A DNA stretch of 64,000 bases from positions 36,429,867 through 36,493,866 of the forward strand of contig OX393561.1 of the NCBI GenBank assembly GCA_947652115.1, written 5' to 3'. This DNA is from Blastomussa wellsi. Taxonomy: Eukaryota; Cnidaria; Anthozoa; Scleractinia; Plerogyridae. Of the stretch, positions 1 to 9,631 are shown in pieces. Under the pieces are notes generated by a model. It was not told the DNA's origin, searched no databases, and was given only the letters and a program-made list of their open reading frames with translations. Position numbers and translations under genes: made by a program. Positions within the stretch are counted from its first letter, which is position 1, and each line of letters opens with the position of its first letter.

Positions 1-1137
1 AAATAATGAAGCAATGAAATTGAAACTTAGTGAGCATGTTATAGTCTAAGAAATACATCAGATGGCGCATATTTTGGTGTTGCTATGGCAATTATGCTAA
101 TTGTGCCAAATTTATTTTACCGGTGCTTGGGTCTTAGTTTTTGACCCGTGTATAAGTCGAGGGCAATTAATTGGACTGATTTTTAGGTTGTGAAAGGTCG
201 ACTTATACACAGGTAAATACAGTGCTTTTTTCGTGACGCGTGAATGGGCATTTTTGCTTTGCGTGAAGCGTGAATGATGATTTATTGATATGCGAATCTA
301 TATTTTTCCATCCTCGGGGAACTGGTTTAATTTCTATTTTTTCGTGATCCGTGAAATATGCATTTACTTGCGCGTGATTTGTGAACCAACGACTTTTACA
401 GGAATAATTTTTCACTTTTTTGGAGATTTTAGCGGCAGTAAAGCTCGTAAACTACACCGGACTAGATTTAAAAAGCACACAGCCTGCCCATTCTGGATGG
501 AGGGCTGAGAACTAATCACAGCGATAATGAACCAGGAGGGCCTGTCTCAATGCATCCTTTGTCGGATTTCCCATACAAACCCATATATATATATAAATAT
601 CCATACAAAGTCTCATAAAAAAACTCATATTGTACGCTTTGGTTACCTTTGATCACTTTGACAGTAACCGTCAAATTTAGCAGTAATGTCGGTCGTTACA
701 AATGGCAGATTGACAAGCTAAAAACGGGACTAATGATAGCTTATAACAATTTAACCATGGCAGCCAGAGAGACCAGAGAATGGATTGAGATTGCGAATGT
801 TTTTTTTTTACCAAGTAGTCATTGATCTAACTACGATCCAAAAATTTACGCACTTTTCTGGAGCAAGATTCAAGACGATGCAAATTCGTGTGTAACTTCA
901 ATTTTAGTGGCAAAATTGTATAACATCTTGTTTTATAAGCAGGATTTGAGATTTTTCCAGGCGATAATACTTTTATCAAGACAGAAAACAACAGATTTTG
1001 AGGAAACTTCAGAAAATCGCACGAATAGAAAGTTTTTTTAGAATAAACCACGTGTTTAATAATCTGCATTTTCACACACCGGAAAATGTTCTAAGATCAA
1101 AACTTGTCGACAAAAATGAGTACATTATAGAACGCAC
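1..1137. other. Left-edge spacer or intron of the minus-strand gene
   Basis: No coding exon could be supported here. The stretch presumably lies in the first intron of the minus-strand gene whose first coding exon is at 1138-1252. It holds a dispersed repeat at 225-543, described separately, and a short TA-rich run near 585-600. Short open frames on both strands have no recognisable composition or family resemblance. Confidence 0.5.
225..543 (+). repeat. Dispersed repeat rich in CGTGAnnCGTGAAT words
   Basis: This copy matches 24656-24979 over about 320 bp in the same orientation. It starts with TTTTTTCGTGACGCGTGAAT and ends near GAACCAGGAGGGCCT. The left half repeats variants of the word cgtgaagcgtgaat at short intervals. 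The second copy lies inside a larger element with inverted termini (24635-25292), so this one is probably a fragment of the same family. Confidence 0.8.
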
Positions 1138-1252
1138 CTCCTTCTTTAGCTTCTTCCTCAGTTATTTTTTCAGCTGCAGGATTTTCCTCCGCCAAAATAC
1201 CTGCGTTAGCTTGATCAACCACTTCTTCGCTTTCGGAAGCAACAGCCGCCAT
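1138..1252 (-). CDS. First coding exon of an unidentified minus-strand gene (partial)
   Basis: I do not recognise the gene. A minus-strand ATG at 1252-1250 opens 38 codons plus one base, followed by a splice donor GAG|gtgcgt at 1137-1136. The peptide starts MAAVASESEEVV and is acidic and Ala/Glu-rich with few hydrophobic residues, like the disordered N-terminus of a nuclear or cytosolic protein. The start sits about 300 bp from the oppositely oriented ARL2BP start, which fits a divergent gene pair. No following exon was found in the remaining 1.1 kb, so the rest would lie off the left edge. The donor is only moderately good and there is no homology support, so this could also be a chance open frame. 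Confidence 0.4.
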
Positions 1253-1558
1253 GTTTGACTCCGAGAAGAAAGGTCGAGAGAAGTTGGGACCACGACCTCT
1301 CCTGGCGCCTTTTTGAAGGGATGGTTGTGTAAGAAGAACTCAATCGTACCCCAGAAGTCGTTAATTATCAATGAAATGTTTTTTTCGTCTCAAAAATTTA
1401 CCCTGGAAACCTTTAAAGAATTGGTAGCTCCTGAAAATGAAAAGTGATATTGATAAAAGCAGAGGTGGCAAAAAAACCGGAGAGCTAACAGAGGTTTACT
1501 TACTAGAGTGAAAAAGCAATCAGTCAGCGGCTTTTACCATGGTGATTGTTTTTCCAAG
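1253..1558. promoter_or_regulatory. Probable divergent promoter between the minus-strand exon and ARL2BP
   Basis: This 306-bp interval separates two ATGs that point away from each other. Both starts sit in AAGATGGCGG/GCCGCCATG-like contexts (minus ATG at 1252, plus ATG at 1559), a common arrangement for housekeeping genes. No TATA box at a usual distance was recognised. Transcription start sites cannot be fixed from sequence alone. Confidence 0.4.
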
Positions 1559-4500
1559 ATGGCGGGTAAGGTTTGAAATAAAGTCGTTTTTCTTTTGTTG
1601 TTGTTCTTGCAGTATTAAATGTTTTTTGCCCCAACTTGCAGGTTTTAGCGAACTTGATGTAGATGAGGTTTTGGATACTGGAAGGTACTAATTCTATCTT
1701 ACTCTTTCCATTAGCAAATGTTGAATTAATGTCCAATCCATAACTGCAGTTTTGTAAAGTTTTGTTATCGAGCTATACTTCTAATTGGTCAGCTCATTAA
1801 CCTTTTTAGAGCATAAAAAACGTTTTTAGTTTAAAAGAAGACGACGCAAATGATCACAAATTCCCACTCTTAGTTACAGAAAAATTCAACATCTCATTTT
1901 CGTACAAACTCGCTTCCTTATTGTTAAAGATATAAATTTTCTAGCTAATATTGTTTTATTCATGAATGATAATTCTCAGGTCCAGTAGGGCTGATAAAAA
2001 GTTTGACACAACTGTGGGCCATATAGAAGATATTATTATGGGTAAGGTTTCTAAATTATAATCCACAATTGTGTACCAATTGAAAATGTTTCAAAAAATT
2101 TTAAAATACATATCCTTGAATATATTATTGTGTTGTTCTTCTGTCATTGTAATTTTAAATTATGGAATTTTGTTGGTCTTTGTTATTTATAAATTAATTA
2201 TTTTAGATTTTGACATTTTAAATTTTAAATGTAATAAATTGGTGGTTTTCACTGTCACACAATTAAAAACTAATTTCGAAACAATTCGACTACCGAAGCT
2301 AAGAATTTCAGATTGTGTAGATGATAAATAAATAAAACATTTCTCCAAGTCTCAGGCCTGTATGGTGTGCCGTTTGAGAGTTATTTGCCAAAACATTCCA
2401 CGCAAATTTACATTGCTTAGTATGGAGACGCTATATTTGTGTCCCTCTGAGGGACACAAATATGGCCACCGTGATGCCCGAGAAGCCATCTGGAACTCAA
2501 TTGTACCATAATAGCGACTTCTTTTGGCTCATGAGCTATTGTACTTTCACATAAACACCACTTATTATATCTTAAATGTTCAAACTGCTGAAAGTCGAAA
2601 GGATAGGCTTTTTCTAAATAAAACAGCTTTGTCACATCACTCAGCTTGATGTCAAATATGGCGGAAAACTCAAATATTCAAAACGCTCTGTTTTCAAAGC
2701 GAAGGGCACTATCAAGCTGAAAATTTGCGAAAAGACATATTTTTAGTTCACCTTACACCAAGTGGCAACAAAAATTTAACAGGACTAGCGAATTTCGATT
2801 TCAGAATTTTATTATGTCACAAGAATAGATATGAGCTTGTTGGGGTTTGTCCTGTAATGGACCATGAATTTTAGTCATCACATTGTCTAAGTATATGCAA
2901 TCTACAATGCAATAGCCGAGTGAACCTGCACAGTATCATGGCAATGTGATGAAGAAATTCATGGTCTATTGCAGGACATACCCTAACAAGCTCACATCTA
3001 TTTGTTTTTTACCATAACAAAACAAAGCCAAAATGATTAAGTGAAGACTTGCTTTCATGAGGTAAAAGTGTGAGCAAACCTGAAATTCTAAAAATTATTC
3101 TGAAACTTATAGCATCACAAACTTTAAACTATGTTAAGTAACTCGAAACCAAATTGTAGAAATAGAATTCAAACTTTGCTGTTTTATCTTTCACAGATTA
3201 CTTTAATCTGGATTCATATTAATCTTGAAAACAAATTTGATGATTTCCTCTAATAAAGTAGGATGCAATTTTTTAGAACTAACAGCACTGTTTTCAGGGT
3301 AAACTAAACTTGATAAAGTTTTCAACAACCACGCACTGATGGCATCATACTATGTCATTTATATTTCAATGCATTTTCCGAATATGAGCATTGGCCAATG
3401 AACGCGCACAAATTTCTGTAGTTATGGTAAGAAAAGATCTCAACTGTCAAAAGATCCCAACTGTCATTGCAACCCATATACGATTTTGCTTTCTATATGA
3501 GATTCCAGACTCGAGACCTCTACCTTCTAACAAGGATTACATTCTTTATCATAGAGGAAAGATTTCAGACAATACAGCATGACTTCAAAGAAAAGTATTA
3601 CCATCACTTTTCAGATGAAGAGGAAAACAAGCTCATATATATGGATATATTCAAGGAATATGTAAGTCGAGCAAGATTACTACTTGTCTGGTCGGAAGGC
3701 ATGCAGCCATCATGCAATAGTGGTTAGTGTCCTAGAATCCGGATTGGTCCGTCCGGTTTCAAGCCCTGGCTGCAGCCATGTGTTATGTTCTGGGGCAAGA
3801 CACTTTGCTCTCACTTTTCCTTTATTCAACCAGGTGTATAAATGGGTGCCATCAAATTAAATGCTGTAGGTAGCATCCCATTCAGTGAAGACTGAGTAGA
3901 AATACTCCAAGGTGCTTCATGCTAAGGATTATTCAATTCTGAATAATCTGACTTGACAATGCTTCTTCATTCATGGGAGTTTTGTTTCTTAGGTTGCTTT
4001 ACTGGAAAACTACATCCAAGAGGAGCTTAAGAAAAGAATTTCTGGTTTCTCTATGGAAGATTTTACAAAAAGTTTGGAGTAAGTAGCCAGCAGTTTGGGA
4101 GTAACTATTTTTAGTTTTTAAAATAGTTATACCTGTACCTTAAAGGGGCATTATTATCCATATACTTGAACAAATTGATTGTCAAAACACACGCTGTGTG
4201 GGCTGCAACAGCCCTGAAGCTGATTGGTTCACGCGATGAATTTAAACCAATCAGATTACGTTCAGACCGTTTGAAGCGGGAAAACCATCGAGGTGCGTAC
4301 AGTACGAGCGAACAGAAAGCTTTGAAGTTCAGTTTCACACAAAACGCATAGTTTTCAGAGAGAAAAGTCGGTCTACTTATTATAAATGGGAAGAATACAG
4401 ACAAAAAATTTGGATTTAGACTTGTAGATAGGCTAGAAGCAAGAGCACGATCCAGGAGAAACAAAGAAAGCAAGTTCTTGTCGCCTTTACAATATGCGAA

Positions 4501-7026
4501 AAGTCATTCACTTTATTGAAGTACTGCGGGAATTTTACACCAACGATCGACTAGAAATTGTAAGTTCGTTAAATATTATGATTATCTATGAGTTCTTAAC
4601 TCATAGATAATGAGTCTCTTAGAGACTTTGTAGCTATATCTGCAAAGTCCTCCACCTGTTCAGAATATATCGGTCCGGCTTTTACAGTTATAACATTTTC
4701 AGCACGAAGTAAGTTCTTAATTGTATTCTTGAAAACGTTATCAAATTTCTGAGTCATCAGGATGTTATTTGGCCTTGTATATGGATAATAATGACATTAA
4801 GGTCATTCCCCCGAAATAGAACTGACTTTGCCTATTGGTTGTTCATCGTAAGCGAATTTAAGTTATGTAATGAAAAGGAAGGGTTCCCATATTCGTTTAG
4901 CAGCAGGAGCACCTTGAAAATACCCCATAATTCGTTAAAATATCAGCTTCAGAAACGTTTTCATTTGACTAGCTCATGCCACGTCTTTTGGGAGAAGAAA
5001 AAAATAGGGAGAAAGCAAAACAAGGGAAAAAACTATAGATATACTATATTGCCTTCAAGGAACAATTTAATACATGTTTCATTATAAAAGCATGCATTTC
5101 CAGTCGACCTTGATTCAACTTGTTACTAGCATGCAGTGATCTCGAGGCCACAATATCTGTTCAATAAGTTCACGTTTCCGTCGATTATTTATTTTTCTGC
5201 AATGGGAATTTGTTTATATTCCTGTTATAGGAAAAAGGTGATTGCTAGTCTCAGAAAAAGAGTAAAAAAATATAGGTCACCACACTCGTTTACGAGAAAA
5301 CGACGATTGATCTCCTTCACGAGCAAAGCCGTAAAGAAAACGCCGCAGTTTTCTTTAGGTGCGCGCGCTGATGACGCAATAAATCGTGCGCAGTAAGGAT
5401 GCGCAATGCAATACAGGGGAATGACCTTAACATGACTTTTATCAGGAATATTGTTTATTGGCACCCTGACACTACGTGGGCGCCAATAAACAATAATCCC
5501 TCAAAAAGTCATTTTAATACCCTAATGTCACGCTGTTAAAGTATATTTTTAGAAAGCTTAAAACTGTCGATGCAACAATGGAAACCTAATAATAATGGTC
5601 TAATTTTGTTGTCAAAGACTATAATATTATATTGGAACTATGGATTCTTGTATGCCAGTTTTAAGCTATGAATTGATAAAATTACCAAAAATATTATGGT
5701 CTGCTATCCCTGCTAAAATTGCATCTGTATTCATCTTGGTGAGTCTTTTGGAGCATTTTCTGCACAATGACAGGCACAAAAGCAGTGATTGTGGCAGAAT
5801 TGGCCTAAACAATGGCGCAAATCCCCATGACAATGTCCCTGGCAGCCCAGTTTGTCGCAGAGGATTTTGTAATTTCTCATGGTCATTGTCAGTGGAATTT
5901 CTGCAATTGGAGTTCACAATTTATTTCAGCTATGAAATTTTTCTTGAGCAGTTGTGGGTGCTAGTGTCATCAATGAGAGCATTTTCACAAATCAGCAAAA
6001 AAATGGAGCTCCTGTTTTAGGCATGGGTAATCTATATATTTATTTTAGTCTAAAGATACAATCGAAATAATCTTGCAAAATTTAGAATTCAAAACCTGCA
6101 CAGTTTCATTAGTATTTTTAATTTAGTAGAGAATTGCTGTGGTCTACAGTCAACTCTCCCTCCTGACAGATGTCAAATTTTCCTGATTTTCAGCACTTAC
6201 GTGCACGTATTGCTGTTTGAGAATTATCACTCTGATTATAATTATTCATTTCCATTTACAGAGCCCGCCAAGACCAAATTGGAGAAGATATTCTTGACAT
6301 GCTTCTAAGTTTTACGGACTTCATGGCCTTTAAAGAAATGTTCTTAGACTATAAATCTGTGAGTGTTTTGTAGAAAACTCACTTTAGTTAGTAATCTATG
6401 CATTGAATTTGGATAAAGCGTTTGCTCTGCGTGTCAAACGCGTTCGCTATGCATGTCAAACACATTCGATGGTTCGCTTGTTTATGAGCGGCACTGTACA
6501 ACATTTCTAATCAGTGCATTCATGGGCATGATTGAACATGGTGGAACATTTTCCAACTCTGCTCACCCGTAATAAAGGGCAGGGTGCTTAGTAATTATGT
6601 TACATCTCTGAAGTACCCAAAGTACAAACTGAAAACCCTGACATATCTCCTCAAATTGGTCAAAATTATCTCTTGAACCTGAGAAAATATTTTTTTGTTC
6701 TCTGTCGGTGAGGCGGGGTGATACTTTGGAAAGCATTTGAGAATACATTATGTGTATTAGAATAGCAGTTGTTCACCTGAAAGGTTGTTTGCCCGAAACT
6801 GGCTCTAAGCTCTTTGATGGACTGAAAGGGATTAGGTGCACGCCATGTCAGAATAATAACAATGATGACCCAATGTAACATTGATTTCTTGCAGGCAAAG
6901 GAAGGTACAGGTATGGACTTTAGTGACTTGATAACCATCACATCAACCACGCCGCAGAAAGATGAACTCCAAGGAATGCAGATCGACCCTGATTCGCCAA
7001 GAGAAGGGCCATCTTCGAGCAGATAG
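1559..7026 (+). CDS. ARL2BP: ADP-ribosylation factor-like 2-binding protein (BART), complete, 7 exons
   Basis: Exons: 1559-1565, 1642-1684, 1980-2041, 3555-3661, 3993-4078, 6262-6358, 6895-7026. All junctions are GT-AG and keep phase; the joined frame is 534 bp, 177 residues plus stop, close to human ARL2BP (163). The first exon has only seven coding bases (M-A-G). Family signatures in order: acidic N-terminus, FDTTVGHIEDIIM, FQTIQHDFKEKYY, EENKLIYMDIFKEY, then DILDMLLSFTDFMAFKEMFL, followed by a poorly conserved polar tail. Together these make the helical BART domain (about residues 25-140). Known role of the family: effector of ARL2/ARL3 GTPases at centrosome, cilium base and mitochondria. 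Introns carry a SINE (3698-3960) and inverted repeats. Identification is firm; the very short first exon is inferred from phase and a good GCGG|gtaag donor. Confidence 0.93.
2825..3001. repeat. Palindromic element in ARL2BP intron 3
   Basis: The left arm (ATAGATATGAGCTTGTTGGG...) pairs with the right arm (...CCCTAACAAGCTCACATCTAT) over about 60 bp each, around a spacer of some 60 bp. This is the shape of a MITE. A smaller hairpin of fully complementary arms (TTTGTGTCCCTC/GAGGGACACAAA) lies at about 2436-2461. Confidence 0.75.
3698..3960 (+). repeat. tRNA-derived SINE in ARL2BP intron 4
   Basis: An A-box-like TAGTGGTTAGTG (about 3719-3730) and B-box-like GGTTTCAAGCCC (about 3756-3767) form a tRNA-like head. 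They are followed by a body with GGGGCAAGACACTTTGCTC and CAGGTGTATAAATGGGTGCC. This body resembles the deeply conserved central domain known from eumetazoan SINEs (Nin-DC type); that assignment is from memory. The head does not fold as a functional tRNA gene. Confidence 0.65.
4795..5495. repeat. Element with short inverted termini plus adjacent hairpin, ARL2BP intron 5
   Basis: TTAAGGTCATTCCCC at about 4798-4812 is repeated inverted as GGGGAATGACCTTAA at about 5416-5430, so an element of ~635 bp is likely. Directly beside it, TTGTTTATTGGC at about 5451 pairs with GCCAATAAACAA ending near 5492 to form a separate hairpin. Neither holds a convincing coding frame. Confidence 0.5.
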
Positions 7027-9160
7027 TGTTTAGACAAGCAGCTTTTAACTTTAGATCACTAAACATGTTTGGGCATTTTGTGCCATCTGTTAGGCTGATC
7101 TTTGTAAATATATACTCGCATCTAAAAGCACCAAGAGTTTTTCTTGCACTGTAAGGAAATTGGTGACTCGTGGCTTATTCCTCCCAGAAATATCAAATGA
7201 ATATAAAGTCAAGCAAGCAAGTCACACAAATTAGGAAATTGATCAAGTGAGATTTGCCTTGTTCTGTTTGCAACTACCACAACTAGAAGTTGTTCCTCTT
7301 TGAGCATAAATGTATTAACCCGTCAAATGACTAAATAGCAGAAGTTGATAGCATCTGTACCAGTAGGACAAGTAAGGGCCTGTTCACATTAGTTCCTGAT
7401 ATGAGGGCTACCCTCCCTCTATACATGTACCATACTACCCAGGGCAAAAGAGCCTTTTACACATTTCTCTATAAATAGCTGTGAATAGTTGATTTGGGGT
7501 GTGTGTGTGTGTTTGGGGGGGGGGGGGGTTTCATATAAAAACTTTGGTTATTTTGATCTCACCAACCAGGGATAAGTCTGGACATGCAGAGGATGCATGA
7601 AACCGGTGGGGTCAATTCTTAGCTGGTTTGGCAGAGGTAGTTTTTCTCAGATAAATGCTCGGTGACAGATGGCTCGAGGGAGAGGACATCCCCCCTTTCC
7701 AGGGACAACATATCTTCATATAATCTAGCCCTTAGTCTAACCCAAATGTGAGAAAAGCACTTTGACTATTGAACGTAGTCTTGAGAAACATCAATTGTAC
7801 GGCTGGGTAAATCAATCACCCATGGCAAACGTCTATAAATGCCTCTCTGTAACTTGAATGATAGCCTGAAGCGATTTTAAAATTATTTGCCGGCTTTCAA
7901 ACTTTACACCTTATGTCTCTTATGACTCTTTTTCTTGCAATTTCATCCGTTTTAAAATCGGATGATTTTCTACATTTGAGACCTAGACAATGGTATCAGC
8001 AAATATTGCCTTGTCAAGACCTGTATCAGTACCGGAAAGAAAATATTAACATTCTTGGTCTGGATGGCGTACAAAGTACTCTTTTGCGCCAGTTTCGGTG
8101 TTATAACATTTTTATGAAAAGAAGATGTTAAGCACGCTCTGATTGGTTTTAAACCATTCACAATAACTTTATAGCAGCAGAGATAATTCTTTCAAGACGT
8201 GTTTGTTTCATGGAATGAACAGAAAACATTCTTTTGTTGTTCCGAAGAGGTTGGTAAATTATTCAACACTTGTGAGGGTCTGGGAGGACTCGACAGTCAC
8301 AGCATTGAAAACTCCAGTTTTTTTCTCGTTGTTACAAGCGCTAAGTTTTGCTGGCACGAAAATTCTTTACGTCTTCAGTTGTAATAGAAAAAGAAACCTT
8401 GAAAGGGAGGGGAGGGGAGGGGTGTTTTTACGTTCTACATTGTATAGTAATGTAAAATGTGTGGCAACAAGAAAGGAAGAGTATTAAATGTTATGATAGA
8501 GTGTTCAATATAATAATGTTGTAATTATTGTTTTAATTTTTTACACATGTAGTAAAACGTGTCTTTCCACAGAGCTGTCTCCTTTTTATGGGCAGGGTGT
8601 GAGCACTGAAGGCGGGAGGGCGGGAAGATAAGAGACCCTGGGAACGGGGTTGGCGTAGGACTTGTACTCTTCCGCCGCCATCGGGTGCGAAGGCGGCCGT
8701 ACGCCTATGCTTGTTGGGCCTTGCTTGTGGGTAGTCGGTCGAAAAAATATCGAGGGATCAGGCAGGCTCGCAATTAAACAGCGCCAAATTGCATTGTCGA
8801 CTCTGATTGGTTCAGGTATTTGCAAAACCAACCGATGAAACCAGAAGAACCTTGCCCAGACAGGATCGACATGCATGAAGGGAAACGAAAATAATGTGAT
8901 TTGCATCAATGCAAGCGGGATTCCAACTCACTTGCCTCCTGATGATCATTCGTGTGTTATGACCACTGTACATTCGCTTATTATCGGGGCAACCACAAAT
9001 GTCAAATGTAGAATACATGTGGGTTCGAAACACGCCACCACTGAAATTCCTTGGGTTATTGACAAAAATGTTGACTGCTATCGAGTTAAAATGGGCCAAG
9101 GACTTAAAAGAATTTGAAATCAAAGATTTTTCCGTGCCAATGAAGTTTATTTTAAACCCT

Positions 9161-9377
9161 ATAGACCTATTCGGCTAACGTGTTTACCTCGTTGTTGCTA
9201 CCCAATTCAGATCATGTGATAATTCATTTGGGAGGTTACAATTGTTTTGTTCGCACATACGTGCATGCAATCAGTTATGTATGACAAATTGCACAATCGT
9301 AACCTCCCAAATGAATCATCACATGACCTGAATTGGGTGGCAACAAGGATGTAAACGCGTTACCCGAATTGGTCTAT
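9161..9377. repeat. Palindromic MITE-like element
   Basis: The left arm (ATAGACCTATTCGGCTAACG...) and the right arm (...CGCGTTACCCGAATTGGTCTAT) pair, and the inner parts pair over AATTCATTTGGGAGGTTAC / GTAACCTCCCAAATGAAT. The unit is about 217 bp with a central loop. It has no coding capacity. Confidence 0.8.
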
Positions 9378-9609
9378 TCTTCCAGACGAGAGTTAGGAAA
9401 TTAGTTAAGCAAACTCTAAAATCCAACACATTAAAAGTGTTTGTTCTTTTTAATTCACTCAATAGAGTAACGGTATTTCACAGAAATACACATACATTAA
9501 ATATTGAATTATCCCCGATTTGTAGTCTGAAAACACTTTTCAAAGTCTTTTGCCAGTTTACCGCCCTAATATTCTGGACTTCCATGCGTTGTGAGTGGTA
9601 TGTGAATAT

Positions 9610-9615
9610 TTTATT
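9610..9615 (-). promoter_or_regulatory. Polyadenylation signal AATAAA of the ankyrin-cGLR gene
   Basis: TTTATT on the plus strand reads AATAAA on the minus strand, 17 bp beyond the stop codon at 9632-9634. It is canonical and well placed for a very short 3' untranslated region. Confidence 0.5.
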
Positions 9616-9631
9616 TACCCTTAAAAAGGGT

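Larger units (their letters stand above)
7027..9631. other. Convergent spacer between ARL2BP and the cGAS-like gene
   Basis: It contains the ARL2BP 3' untranslated region (end not located), a GT run turning into a G tract at about 7500-7528, a purine-rich GGGGAGGGGAGGGG stretch near 8405-8420, a fragment of the GACCCTGGGAAC-type dispersed repeat near 8635-8655, and a palindromic element at 9161-9377. I see no gene. Confidence 0.6.

Noticed and set aside
5640..6020. 126-codon plus-strand frame in ARL2BP intron 5
   Set aside because: It lies fully inside an intron, the opposite strand is also open in part, and no motif was recognised.
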